Positions 1 through 10,115 are shown, numbered from the stretch's first letter. The stretch: 21,197 nt of DNA from an uncultured Atopobiaceae bacterium (GCA_947626465.1 CANQSI010000009.1:1-21197), one strand, 5' to 3'. Numbers and translations: made by a program. Notes: generated from the sequence alone by a model not told the origin.

Positions 1-278
1 ACGCGGGCGGTGTCCTCGATGGACTCATGGCCGCCGAGCTGGATCGTGCCGGGGCCGTAGAACTGGGCGTTGCCGCCGAGATCGGTCATGGCCGTCTCGA
101 AGGAGATGCGCGTGCGGGTGGAAACCTGCTGGAAGATCATGCCGAGCGAGCGATGCGCGAGGAGGAGCGGGTACTTGCCGGCCTTGATCGACTTCTTCAT
201 CGCGCGCGCGAGGTCGATCATGTCGAGCAGCTCTTCCTTGGTGAAGTCGTTGGTGTCGATGTAGTCCTTGACGGGCAT
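1..278 (-). CDS. ptcA: Putrescine carbamoyltransferase, N-terminal part (cut by window edge)
   Basis: The first 92 residues are present and the rest lies beyond the left edge. The enzyme transfers a carbamoyl group between phosphate and putrescine. In the agmatine deiminase pathway it runs as phosphorolysis of N-carbamoylputrescine, giving putrescine and carbamoyl phosphate in the cytoplasm. The carbamoyl-phosphate motif STRTR is at residues 53-57 within FQQVSTRTRISFETA, followed by GGN and a YGPGTIQLGGHESIEDTAR stretch. The FQQ lead-in and the IQLGGHE(S/T)IEDT segment match, from memory, the Enterococcus putrescine enzyme better than ornithine carbamoyltransferase, which usually has FEKTSTRTR. 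The ATG is preceded by AAGGAGG at good spacing. It follows two permease genes and is probably the third gene of their operon. The C-terminal helix that distinguishes putrescine from ornithine enzymes is not visible, so ornithine carbamoyltransferase remains possible. Confidence 0.8.
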   Translation of the reverse strand, partial: MPVKDYIDTNDFTKEELLDMIDLARAMKKSIKAGKYPLLLAHRSLGMIFQQVSTRTRISFETAMTDLGGNAQFYGPGTIQLGGHESIEDTAR

Positions 279-341
279 GGTGCCTCCTTCTTGGGTGGGG
301 GGGATAAGGGCCTTGTCAACGCTGACGGAGCTCGAGAGAAG

Positions 342-1979
342 CTAGGTCTCCGTCTCGCGGATGTCGTCTTCCACGAGCCCCTCCTTTGCTGCCTGGACCT
401 TTGGATCGTTTGGCATGGGAGACACGGAGATGCCGGCGAGGTCGACGGCGTTCGCCGCCGATTCGGCGCTCTGAGCGAGAACCTTCTCGGACGTCTCACT
501 CACCACGGGGTCGTAGTCGAGTTCCTCGCGAAGCTCCTTCTCCTCTTCCACGAGGGCGAGGTCGATCTCGCGCGCGGGCGGCTCGCCGGAGACGGCCATG
601 CCGAGGTAGGCGTGTTCGCGATTGCGTGCGCAGACCACGCGCACGACCTCGCCGGCCACGAGGAAGCCGATGGTGAGCGCGAGGAGCAGGAGCTTGCTCA
701 TCTCCTCCGGCGTGCCGTTCAGCGGCACGAGGGTCATGAAGGTGGCGATGAGGATCACGGCCACGGGCACGTAGGTGAGCGCCTTGTGGAAGCCACTCCC
801 CCCGGGCACCTCGAAGGGATGCTCGGCGCTCGGATCCACCTGGCGAAGCTTCGGGAAGGCGAGGAACATCGGGATGTAGCTCACGATGAGGAGCACCATG
901 CCCACGCTGAAGAGCGCCCAGAAGAGGTCGGAGAGGCCGGCGAACTCGGCGAGGGGCAAGAGCAGCACGCAGCCCGAGGCCACGATGCCGTTCATGAGCG
1001 GAGCGCCCTTGGGCATGCCGTTCTTGGTCTCCGTGCCGAAGAACTTTGGGAGGTTGCCGTCCTTGGCGGCGCAGACGGCCACGAAGTTGACGCCGAACGA
1101 CCAGGAGACCATGTTGCCCACGAGGGTGATGAGGAAGAGGAAGCCGATCACGTAGACGATCCACGAGGTGCTTCCCGCCATCGTGGCCACGGCGTCCACC
1201 ACGCCAGAGCTCGTGGAGAGCTCGTCGGCGGGGATGGCCGCGCCGATGCCGAAGGTGCAGATGATGTAGATGGCGGAGATGATGAGGCCGCCGATGATGA
1301 TGGCCTTCGGGATCTGCACCCTCGGGTTCTCCATGTCGTCGGTGTAGGTGGCGATGACCTCGAAGCCCATGAAGTTGAAGATGATGATGCCGATGTAGGT
1401 GAGCGAATTCGGGTCGAAGCTCGGAAGGAAGCTCATCGGCTCGAGGCCTGAGGCGAAGCCGTGCGTGAGCGCGAACCAGAGGCCGAGGCCACCGAGCGTG
1501 CACGCGATGATGATCTTCATCACGGCCGCGGTGTTGAGGATCCACTTCGCATCGGAGACCCGCGAGAACGCGGCGATCGTCACCACCCAGATGAACGCGA
1601 ACTCGATCGCGATCTGCACCACGAGCGGAAGTTCGATGCCCGTGAGCGAGGTGATCGTGGGCGGGAAGACCACCGCGAGCGACGCGATCCACAAGGGGAA
1701 GTTGATCCAGTACATCCACCCCACGCGCGAGGCCATCTTGTCGCCGAAGGCGCGCCGCACCCAGTCGTAGAGGCCGCCATCGTCGTCCGCGTAGGTGGTG
1801 CCGAGCTCCGAGACCACGAGCCCGTAGGGCGCGCAGAAGAGCACGATCAAGAGCAGCCACCAGAAAAACGCCGAGTTGCCGATTGCCGCCGCCGGCGCGA
1901 TGGCCTCCGACGTGAAGACCACGCAGATCACCGACAGCATGCAGTCGATCATGCTGAACTTCTTGACTCTCTCGCTCAC
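342..1979 (-). CDS. APC-family amino acid/polyamine permease (second of a tandem pair)
   Basis: A 545-residue polytopic membrane protein with about 12 hydrophobic segments, of the amino acid-polyamine-organocation superfamily. Helix 1 carries the unwound substrate-site region seen as SEAIAPAAAIGNSAFFWW. Other family-like blocks are GGLYDWVRRAFGD, FNFMGFEVIATY and NMVSWSFGVNFVA. The start is a GTG behind GGGAGGAGAGG. After the last helix there is an unusually long charged cytoplasmic tail of about 90 residues, rich in Glu and Ala, which its neighbour lacks. It lies between a paralogous permease and a putrescine-type carbamoyltransferase. An agmatine/putrescine (AguD-like) or arginine/ornithine exchanger is therefore likely, but substrate is inferred from context only. 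Confidence 0.88.
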   Translation of the reverse strand: MSERVKKFSMIDCMLSVICVVFTSEAIAPAAAIGNSAFFWWLLLIVLFCAPYGLVVSELGTTYADDDGGLYDWVRRAFGDKMASRVGWMYWINFPLWIASLAVVFPPTITSLTGIELPLVVQIAIEFAFIWVVTIAAFSRVSDAKWILNTAAVMKIIIACTLGGLGLWFALTHGFASGLEPMSFLPSFDPNSLTYIGIIIFNFMGFEVIATYTDDMENPRVQIPKAIIIGGLIISAIYIICTFGIGAAIPADELSTSSGVVDAVATMAGSTSWIVYVIGFLFLITLVGNMVSWSFGVNFVAVCAAKDGNLPKFFGTETKNGMPKGAPLMNGIVASGCVLLLPLAEFAGLSDLFWALFSVGMVLLIVSYIPMFLAFPKLRQVDPSAEHPFEVPGGSGFHKALTYVPVAVILIATFMTLVPLNGTPEEMSKLLLLALTIGFLVAGEVVRVVCARNREHAYLGMAVSGEPPAREIDLALVEEEKELREELDYDPVVSETSEKVLAQSAESAANAVDLAGISVSPMPNDPKVQAAKEGLVEDDIRETET

Positions 1980-2013
1980 GCGCTCCTCTCCTCCCCGATA
2001 GGGCCACTACGCA

Positions 2014-2035
2014 ATCCGGCCCCGCAGGGCCGGAT
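2014..2035. other. Intercistronic perfect stem-loop between the two permease genes
   Basis: A perfect 9-bp inverted repeat (ATCCGGCCC at 2014-2022, GGGCCGGAT at 2027-2035) with a 4-nt CGCA loop sits in the 66-bp gap between the permease genes. No T-run follows on the minus strand, so a full intrinsic terminator is unlikely. A partial attenuator or an RNA processing or 3'-end protecting hairpin that adjusts the ratio of the two transporters fits better. It could also be a dispersed palindromic repeat. Confidence 0.6.
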
Positions 2036-2045
2036 GGGACGTGCG

Positions 2046-3557
2046 TCAGTTGTGGGTCGCGGCGTCGCCCTCGGGCGCAACAACCCGAGCGGCGTCGGCG
2101 GGCGGCTCGGAGCCGGGCATGTCCTGGCCCGTGCCGTCGTAGAGGCCGGGCGTCCTGCCCATGCCGAGGTAGTCCTCCTTGCGCCCGCGCTTGGACGCGA
2201 CGCGCAGGATCTCGCCGATGATGATGAAGACGATCACGCCGATGAGTTGCGGGAGCTTGAACTCCACCTCTTCGGGCGTGGTGTTCAGCGGCACGATCGT
2301 CGCAATGATGGCGAGCACGAGGAGCACGAGCGGAAGCCACGTGCAGATCTGCTTCACCACGGCGCCACCGGGCACGGAGAAGACACGCTCGCGGTCCCCG
2401 TCTACTTGGCGGAGCTTTAGGAACGCCGGGAACATCGGGATGTAGGAGAGCAGCAGGAAGACGACGTTCATGGAGAAGAAGATCCAGAAGAAGCCATCCC
2501 AGCCAAGGCTCGTGAGGATCGGCTGCAGGACGATGAGGATCGAGGCCACGACGCCGTTGATCACGGCCGCGCCGTTGGGCATCTGGTTCTTCTTGCTCTC
2601 GATGGCGAAGGGACGCGGCATGTTCTGGTTCTGCGCCGCGCGGTCGGCTACGTAGTTCACGCCGAAGGACCACGACACCATGTTGCCGATGAGCGTGACC
2701 ATGAACACGATGATGATGAGGTTCACGAGCGGGCTCGCCGCGCCGAGCACGGCGATGGCGGCGTCGTAGATGCCGGAATCGAGGGTGAGCTCGTCGATGG
2801 GCACGGCGGAGCCGATGCCGAAGGCGCCGAGCAGGTAGAGCGCCGCGATCACCACGCCGCCCACGAGGATGGCCTTGGGGATCTCGCGCTGCGGGTTCTC
2901 CATATCGCCCGCGAAGGTGGCGATCACCTCGAAGCCCATGAAGTTGAAGAGGATGATCGAGAGGTACGTGAGCCCATCGGCGTCAAAGGACGGCAGGAAG
3001 GTCTCGGGCGCCATGTCGTTCGCGAAGCCCTGCGTCACCACGAAGTAGATGCCGAGGCAGGCGAGCACGACCGCGATGGCCACCTTGAGGACGGCGCAGA
3101 CGTTCATGATCCACGCGGCGTCCGACACCTTCGAGAAGGCGATGAAGGTGACGCCCCACACGAAGGCGAGCTCGACCACCATGAGGATCCAGATGTTGAT
3201 CTCCACGCCGAGCACGAGGGCGAGGTTCTCCGCGAAGGCCACGGCGAGCGAGGCCATCCAAAGCGGGAAGTTCACCCAATACCAGTACGCCACGCGCGAC
3301 GCCCACGTGTCGCCGAAGGCGCGTCGCACCCAGTCGTAGAGGCCGCCCTCGTCGTCGTAGGTGGAACCGAGCTCGGAAACCACGAGGCCATAGGGCAGAA
3401 GGAACGTGATGATGAGGAAGATCCACCAGAAGTACTGGGCGTTGCCGATGGCGGCCGCCGGCGCCACCGCCTCCGCGACGAAGATGACGCAGATGACGGC
3501 GAGGACGGCGTCGATGAGCTTGAACCGCTTCTTCGCGCCGGACGCATCAGAAGCCAT
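2046..3557 (-). CDS. APC-family amino acid/polyamine permease (first of a tandem pair)
   Basis: A 503-residue membrane protein with about 12 hydrophobic helices, starting at an ATG behind AAGGAGGG. It is clearly paralogous to the next gene. Both begin with a short charged segment, then F(K/S)(L/M)ID, a helix with EA(V/I)APAAAIGN, the acidic-Gly loop ending GGLYDWVRRAFGD, FNFMGFEVIATF with DMENP(Q/R), and NMVSWSFGVNYVA. The family couples import of a cationic amino acid or amine either to export of its product or to protons. First position in an operon with a putrescine-type carbamoyltransferase, divergent from a membrane LuxR regulator, suggests agmatine/putrescine exchange at the plasma membrane. 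That substrate assignment is inference. Confidence 0.88.
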   Translation of the reverse strand: MASDASGAKKRFKLIDAVLAVICVIFVAEAVAPAAAIGNAQYFWWIFLIITFLLPYGLVVSELGSTYDDEGGLYDWVRRAFGDTWASRVAYWYWVNFPLWMASLAVAFAENLALVLGVEINIWILMVVELAFVWGVTFIAFSKVSDAAWIMNVCAVLKVAIAVVLACLGIYFVVTQGFANDMAPETFLPSFDADGLTYLSIILFNFMGFEVIATFAGDMENPQREIPKAILVGGVVIAALYLLGAFGIGSAVPIDELTLDSGIYDAAIAVLGAASPLVNLIIIVFMVTLIGNMVSWSFGVNYVADRAAQNQNMPRPFAIESKKNQMPNGAAVINGVVASILIVLQPILTSLGWDGFFWIFFSMNVVFLLLSYIPMFPAFLKLRQVDGDRERVFSVPGGAVVKQICTWLPLVLLVLAIIATIVPLNTTPEEVEFKLPQLIGVIVFIIIGEILRVASKRGRKEDYLGMGRTPGLYDGTGQDMPGSEPPADAARVVAPEGDAATHN

Positions 3558-3627
3558 GGTCCCTCCTTACAATCGAAGAGCCAGCGCGAACTTCGCCGAG
3601 GGCGATTCCGCGCGCACTGTCGTCGCG

Positions 3628-3659
3628 ATAATAGTGGCGCATATGCGTGATGCGGTAAA
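3628..3659 (-). promoter_or_regulatory. Candidate promoter of the permease-carbamoyltransferase operon
   Basis: Read on the minus strand, a good -10 element TATTAT (3633 to 3628), preceded by AC, lies about 70 bp upstream of the first permease start. The -35 is poor: TTACCG or TTTACC at 3653-3659 with 19-20 bp spacing. A weak -35 and long spacer are typical of promoters needing an activator, which fits the divergent LuxR-type regulator. The position is a motif reading only. Confidence 0.4.
3638..3647. promoter_or_regulatory. 10-bp perfect palindrome inside the promoter spacer
   Basis: CGCATATGCG reads the same on both strands and lies between the candidate -35 and -10 of the permease operon. 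A protein bound here would block or reshape the promoter, so it is a possible operator. A 10-bp palindrome can also occur by chance. Confidence 0.3.
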
Positions 3660-3666
3660 AGATAGG

Positions 3667-3705
3667 TTTCGGATTAGTTTCGAGGTCAGAGGGTCTAAAC
3701 CGAAA
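3667..3705. promoter_or_regulatory. Inverted repeat, candidate operator of the LuxR-type regulator
   Basis: TTTCGGATTAG (3667-3677) and CTAAACCGAAA (3695-3705) form an inverted repeat matching at 10 of 11 positions, with a 17-bp spacer. Arm centres are 28 bp apart, so they do not face exactly the same side of the helix at 10.5 bp per turn. The centre is about 65 bp upstream of the predicted start of the permease transcript, a common place for an activator site. It is also upstream of the regulator gene. A further CCGAAAA lies at 3748-3754. Binding by the neighbouring regulator is inferred from position. Confidence 0.5.
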
Positions 3706-3764
3706 TAAACCCGACGTCCGGCGAGCGTTTCTCGCAAAGACACGGCTCCGAAAAGGCGACCTGC

Positions 3765-3770
3765 TACGCT
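3765..3770 (+). promoter_or_regulatory. Candidate -10 element of the LuxR-type regulator gene
   Basis: TACGCT, preceded by C and followed by CAGGGG, resembles the CTATACT-GGGCG block found before other genes in this window. No convincing -35 is seen. It would give a leader of about 80 nt before the GTG at 3858. Confidence 0.3.
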
Positions 3771-3857
3771 CAGGGGTCATATCACCGTGAAAGGCGCAGG
3801 AGCTGGGGCACACCTCGCTGCGTCGTGGCGATTAGCTTGTGCACGGAGGAGGGGCCC

Positions 3858-4826
3858 GTGGAACTCCTGTTCTACTTCTACACCATCCTCATCATGATCG
3901 TCTGCATCGCCGCGGCCGCGGTGGATTTCTCGGCATTCTTCGCGTCGCATCGGCGAAGCTTCCTCTTCCTCGCGGCGTTCTTCGTCTTCTACTTCGCCGA
4001 TCTCGCCCTCATCTTCGAGTTCGAGTACGTAGGACAAAACGTGCCCTTCTCGCTCGATCACTTCTACGCCATCAACCTGCCCATCGTGCGCACCCTCCTC
4101 GCCGTGGGCTCGCTCGAATCGCTCTGGCTCCTCATCTGCGACTTCTTCGACGCGAGGAACACGCTGCTCCTCGTGGCGCCGGCGGTGGTATTCGTGGTGG
4201 CGAGCGCCGCGGTGGTGGGGCTGATGCCCGAAGGCCCTTTCAAGCAGTGGCTGTTCTACACGCTTCGTCAGTTCTTCCTCATCTGGACGGTGGCCTACTG
4301 CGCATGGCGCTACCTGCGGGAAGATGATGAGGTGGAGCGGACGCGCATGCGGCGCCACATCACGCTCTTCGTCATCGTCTGCATCTTCATCGTCCTCATC
4401 ATGGTCGAGGACTACCTCATGATCATCGCGTGGACGCCCGAGGACGCCACGACGCCGAACCTCCTGCTCCTCTACATCTCCGAGCGCAACTTCTCGGAGA
4501 ACATCCTCGCCGTCATCTTCGCCGCTTTCGCGCTCCGCGACGCCGTGGAGGAGCTCACGCTGCGCTTCGAGCGGCCGCCCGCGTCAGAGGAGTCGGGCGT
4601 GGCGCACCACATCGAGGCGCTCTTGCCCGCCTTTGCAAAGCGCTATGGCCTCACCCCACGCGAGCAGGAGATTCTCGCGCTCGTGCTCCAGGGAAAGGAC
4701 AACCAGAACATCGCGAACGAGCTTCACCTCGCGCTTGGTACCGTGAAGACCCACACGCACAACATCTTCCGCAAGACCGGCCAAGCGTCCCGCACGAACC
4801 TCATGCGCGCGTTCTGGGGCCAGTAA
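3858..4826 (+). CDS. Seven-helix membrane protein with C-terminal LuxR-type HTH; AguR-like regulator
   Basis: A 322-residue one-component regulator that stays in the membrane. Hydrophobic segments lie near residues 4-27, 34-56, 72-96, 102-121, 129-151, 167-192 and 212-227. A hydrophilic linker follows, then a LuxR/FixJ helix-turn-helix at about 264-322 (YGLTPREQEILALVLQGKDN, IANELHLALGTVKTHTHNIF). No receiver or quorum-signal domain is present, so the membrane part presumably senses the ligand. The start is the GTG at 3858, with GGAGGAGGGG ending 3 nt before it. An upstream in-frame GTG at 3825 has no such site. Divergence from amine permeases and a putrescine carbamoyltransferase parallels AguR, a LuxR-family membrane activator of agmatine genes in lactic acid bacteria. 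Agmatine as inducer is inferred. Genes of this architecture are abundant in Coriobacteriia. Confidence 0.85.
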   Translation: MELLFYFYTILIMIVCIAAAAVDFSAFFASHRRSFLFLAAFFVFYFADLALIFEFEYVGQNVPFSLDHFYAINLPIVRTLLAVGSLESLWLLICDFFDARNTLLLVAPAVVFVVASAAVVGLMPEGPFKQWLFYTLRQFFLIWTVAYCAWRYLREDDEVERTRMRRHITLFVIVCIFIVLIMVEDYLMIIAWTPEDATTPNLLLLYISERNFSENILAVIFAAFALRDAVEELTLRFERPPASEESGVAHHIEALLPAFAKRYGLTPREQEILALVLQGKDNQNIANELHLALGTVKTHTHNIFRKTGQASRTNLMRAFWGQ

Positions 4827-4830
4827 GAAG

Positions 4831-5562
4831 CTAGCCGAGCGCGGGGAGGGCGGCGAGGACGCGGGCTGCCATCGCGCGGGCGGCCATGGGCTCGAAGCGC
4901 GCGTAGGCGATGGGCGAGGTGCCGGATGCGGTGTCGGAGATCGCGCGGCAGATCACGAAAGGGAGCTCGTTCATGTAGGCGACCTGCGCCACGGCCGCGC
5001 CCTCCATCTCGCAGCAGGCGGCGCTCGTGAGGTTGCGGATGCGCACACGATCATCGGGCTTGTTCACGAACTGATCGCCCGAGGCGACGCCGCCCCGCAC
5101 CACCTTTCCGCCCTCCCCCGCGACCCTCACCTGCGAGAACGCATCGATGAGTCGCGCATCGGCCTGGAAGCGGCGGGGAAAGCCCGGCACTACGCAGCGG
5201 GCGTACACGCGAAGCGCCGTCGCGTCCACGTCGTGGTAGGTGGCGAAGGTGGAAACCACCACGTCGCCCACCTCGAGCGCGGGATCGAGCGCACCGGCCA
5301 CGCCGGTGTTCACGAGCGCGTAGACGGGAACCGCCGAGATGAGCGCCTGCGCGGTCGCAGCCGCGGCCGCCTTGCCCACGCCCGACTGCACGACGGCCGC
5401 GGGCACTCCCGCGAGCTCGCCCGTCCACGCGTCGGCGAGGCCAAGGTCCACGCGCCGGGGATGCGAAAGCGCGGAGACGAGGTCTTCCACCTCGACCTCC
5501 ATCGCGCCGATGATCCCCACTCTCCACACGGCCTGCCCGGCGAGCGATGCCACCTCGCTCAC
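4831..5562 (-). CDS. mtnN: 5'-methylthioadenosine/S-adenosylhomocysteine nucleosidase
   Basis: Cleaves methylthioadenosine and S-adenosylhomocysteine to adenine plus the thioribose sugar, removing by-products of polyamine synthesis and methylation in the cytoplasm. At 243 residues it is slightly longer than usual (about 230). Visible signatures are VGIIGAMEVEVEDL near residue 15 with catalytic-type Glu24, VNTGVAGALDP and DVVVSTFATYHDVD. CEMEGAAVAQVAY carries Glu187 and CRAISDTASG carries Asp210, matching E. coli Glu12, Glu174 and Asp197. The chosen GTG at 5562 overlaps the carB stop in a GTGA arrangement, giving translational coupling. A GTG 11 codons downstream would give a more typical N-terminus but lacks a ribosome site. 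It ends 4 bp from the convergent LuxR-type gene. Confidence 0.93.
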   Translation of the reverse strand: MSEVASLAGQAVWRVGIIGAMEVEVEDLVSALSHPRRVDLGLADAWTGELAGVPAAVVQSGVGKAAAAATAQALISAVPVYALVNTGVAGALDPALEVGDVVVSTFATYHDVDATALRVYARCVVPGFPRRFQADARLIDAFSQVRVAGEGGKVVRGGVASGDQFVNKPDDRVRIRNLTSAACCEMEGAAVAQVAYMNELPFVICRAISDTASGTSPIAYARFEPMAARAMAARVLAALPALG

Positions 5563-8500
5563 TCCCCCTTCGCCTGGAGCGGTTCCACGTCCTGCAGGCA
5601 AAGGAGCGGAAGCGGGCCCTCGCGCACGGTGCGGATGGCCTCGGCCATGGCCTGCGCACAGGCAAGCGTCGTCGCGTTGGTGACGCGGTTCATCACCGCG
5701 AGGGCGCGGAGCTTGTAGAAGTCCTCGCGCGTGTCGATGCCGCCTGGGGTGTTGATGATGAGGCTCACCTGTCCCCCGGCCACCATCGTGCCGATATTCG
5801 GGCGCATCTCGGAGCACCGGCGCACCGTCTCGCACTCGATGCCCGCGGCGCGAAGCGCCTTCGCGGTGCCCCGCGTGGCGAGGATGGAAAAGCCGAGGTT
5901 CTCGAGCTCGCGCGCCACGCCCACGATCGCGCGCTTGTCGGCGTCGCGCACGCTCACGAACACGCTGCCATGCTCGGGGAGGCCATAGGCGATCGCGAGC
6001 TGGGTCTTCGCGTAGGCGGCGGGGAAGGTGGTGGCCATGCCCATGACCTCGCCCGTGGACTTCATCTCGGGCCCGAGCGTCATGTCGGAGCCCGGGAATC
6101 GGTCGTAGGGCAGCACCGCTTCCTTGCATGAGAAGTACGGATAGCCGCGGTTATCGGCGGGGAGGTTGAGCTGGCCCAGCTTCTCCCCCGCCATCACGCG
6201 TGCGGCAAGGCTCGCGAGCGCCACGCCAGTGGACTTCGACGAGAAGGGCACCGTCCGGCTCGCGCGTGGATTCATCTCGATCACGTAGAGCACGTCGTTC
6301 AGCACCGCGTATTGGATGTTGAAGGCGCCCACCACGCCGACGGCGAGCGCGAGCTCGCGCGACGTCTCGCGAATGCGCTGGAGCATCTCCTCGGAAAGCG
6401 AATAGGGCGGCATGCAACAAGCCGAATCGCCGGAGTGGATGCCGGCCTCCTCCACCTGCTCCAAGATGGCGCCCACGTAGCAGGTCTCGCCGTCGCACAC
6501 GCCGTCCACGTCGAGCTCCACCGCCCCGTCGAGGAAGCTGTCGAGGTAGATGGGGTGGTCGTGGGAGATGCGCGTGGCCTCTTCGATGTAGTGGGCGAGC
6601 TGGTCGGCATCCCACACGGTGGCCATGCCGCGCCCGCCGAGCACGTAGCTCGGCCGCACGAGGAGCGGGAAGCCGATGCGCCCAGCCACCTCGCGCGCCT
6701 CCTCGGCCGTGTTCGCCACGCCGGAGGCGGGGTAGGCGATGTGGAGGTCGTCGAGGAGCGCGCTGAAGCGCTCGCGATCCTCGGCGAGGTCGATCGCCTC
6801 GGGCTGCGTGCCCATGATGGGCACGCCGGCAGCCCTCAGGCGCTCCGCGAGGTTGATGGGGGTTTGGCCGCCGAGCGAGCAGATTACGCCCTCGGGCTCC
6901 TCGATGGCCACGATGTCCATCACGTCCTCGAAGGTGAGGGGCTCGAAGTAGAGGCGATCCGAGGTGTCGTAGTCGGTGGAGACGGTCTCGGGGTTGCAGT
7001 TCACCATCACCGTCTCGAAGCCCGCGTCGGAGAGCGCGTAGGCCGCGTGGCAGCAGCAGTAGTCGAACTCGATGCCCTGCCCGATGCGGTTCGGGCCCGC
7101 GGAGAGGATGAGCACCCTCGGCTTCTTTGCCTCGCGACGCTCGGAGACGCCGGTGTCGTAGGACTTGTAGTGGTAGGCCGTACGCGCGGGGAACTCGCCC
7201 GCGCAGGTGTCGACCGTCTTCACCAGCGGAGAGACCCCGAGCGCGAGGCGCCATGCGCGCACCTCGTCCTCGCTCGCCCCGCAGAAGAAGCCGATCTGGA
7301 GATCGGAGAATCCGAGCTCCTTCACATGGAGGAGCTCCTCGGCGGAGATGTCGGCGAGGGTGCGGGCGGCGAGCCAACGCTCCACCTCCACCATATCGCG
7401 CATGCGGGTCAAGAACCACGGGTCGATGCCCGTGAGCTCGTAGATGTCATCGATCGTGTAGCCGCGGCGAAGCGCCTCGAACACGTAGTAGATGCGGTCG
7501 GGCGTGGGAAGCGACACGTGGCTCCTGAACTCGGGGATCTCCGGATCCTTGAGCGAGTTCGCGCCGAGGAGCGGCACGCCCGTCTCGAGCGAGCGGAGCG
7601 CCTTGTTCAGGCTCTCCTCGAAGGTGCGCCCGATGGCCATCACCTCCCCCACCGCCTTCATGCGGGTGGAGAGCACGGCGGAGGAGCCCTTGAACTTCTC
7701 GAAGGCGAAGCGCGGCACCTTCACCACGCAGTAGTCGATCGCGGGCTCGAAGGCGGCGCAGGTCTCACCGGTGATGTCGTTCGGGATCTCCGCGAGCGTG
7801 AGGCCCACGGCGAGCTTGGCCGCTACCTTCGCGATGGGAAAGCCCGTCGCCTTGGAGGCGAGCGCCGAGGAGCGCGAGACGCGGGGGTTCATCTCGATCA
7901 CGAGCACGCGCCCGTCCTCGGGGTTCACCGCGAACTGCACGTTCGATCCGCCCGTGGCCACGCCCACGCGCTCGAGGATGGCGAGCGAGTAGTCGCGAAG
8001 GCGCTGGAGCTCCACGTCGGAGAGGGTCTGGCAGGGCGCCACGGTGATGGAATCGCCGGTGTGCACGCCCATGGGGTCGAGGTTCTCGATCGTGCAGATC
8101 ACGATGCCGTTTCCCTCTTGGTCGCGCATCACCTCGTATTCGATTTCCTTCCAGCCCTCCACGGACTCCTCGACGAGGACTTCGTCCACGGGGGAGAGCT
8201 CGAGGCCCTGCGAGGCGATCGCGCGAAGGTCCTCGAGGTCGTAGGCAATGCCACCACCCGCGCCACCGAGCGTGTAGCTCGGACGGATCACCACGGGGTA
8301 GCCGATCTCGGCCGCGATGCGCTCGGCCTCGTCGAGCGAATGCGCGAAGCCGCTCTTCGCGCACTCGAGCCCGATGTCGGCCATGGCCTTCGCGAACTCC
8401 TCGCGATCCTCGCCGATGTTGATCGATTCCACCGTGCAACCGATGACCTCGACACCGTACTTGTCGAGCACGCCGCGCTCGGCGAGGGCCGCCGCGCAGT

Positions 8501-8788
8501 TGAGGCCGGTCTGGCCGCCCATGTTGGGCAGGAGCGCATCGGGGCGCTCGACCTCGATCACCCGCTCCACGAACTCCGGCGTGAGGGGCTCGATGTAGGT
8601 GCGATCGGCGTTGCGCGTGTCCGTCATGATGGTCGCGGGGTTCGAGTTCACGAGCACGACCTCGTAGCCGAGCTCGCGCAAGCTCTCGCACGCCTGCGTG
8701 CCGGAGTAGTCGAACTCGCACGCTTGGCCGATCACGATCGGGCCCGAGCCGATGATGAGGATCTTCTTGATGTCTGTGCGGGCAGGCA

Positions 8789-8789
<1 letters not shown>
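5559..8789 (-). CDS. carB: Carbamoyl-phosphate synthase large subunit
   Basis: Makes carbamoyl phosphate from ammonia (tunnelled from CarA), bicarbonate and two ATP, feeding pyrimidine and arginine synthesis. It has 1076 residues, the normal length. The two homologous halves begin with IGSGPIVIGQACEFDYSGTQ (residues about 12-31) and LSAGPNRIGQGIEFDY (about 561), each followed by an ATP-grasp domain. An oligomerisation segment lies between, and the C-terminal MGS-like allosteric domain starts near residue 941 (SVFVSVRDADKRAIVG) and includes INTPGG. The GTG start shares one base with the carA stop (TAGTG), with GGGGAGG upstream. The 3' end overlaps mtnN. All catalytic blocks appear intact. Confidence 0.97.
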
Positions 8790-10051
<1,262 letters not shown>

Positions 10052-10074
10052 CTCTCCCTAGACGAGGGTACCAA

Positions 10075-10111
10075 GGGGTCGCGGCCGAACATCCAGCCAT
10101 GGCCGGACCCC
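10075..10111 (-). other. GC-rich stem-loop at the 5' end of the carA leader
   Basis: GGGGTC plus CGGCC pair with GGCCG plus GACCCC, making 11 bp with one bulged C and a 14-nt loop. Given the -10 at 10116-10121, the transcript would begin in or just before the 5' arm, so this is a 5'-terminal hairpin. A smaller CCCT/AGGG pairing (10065-10068 with 10056-10059) overlaps the ribosome site. No T-run follows, so it is not a simple terminator. Its role in stability or translational control is a guess. No PyrR-type binding loop was recognised. Confidence 0.5.
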
Positions 10112-10115
10112 GCCC

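Noticed and set aside
27..1451. Long plus-strand open frame opposite the permease
   Set aside because: It is the antisense shadow of a clear 12-helix permease and has no ribosome site or recognisable domain.
3825..3857. Earlier GTG start of the LuxR-type regulator
   Set aside because: It lacks a ribosome site, while GGAGGAGGGG sits directly before the GTG at 3858.
5563..6129. N-terminal extension of the nucleosidase into carB
   Set aside because: It is the out-of-frame reading of the carB C-terminus; the nucleosidase fold begins after the carB stop.
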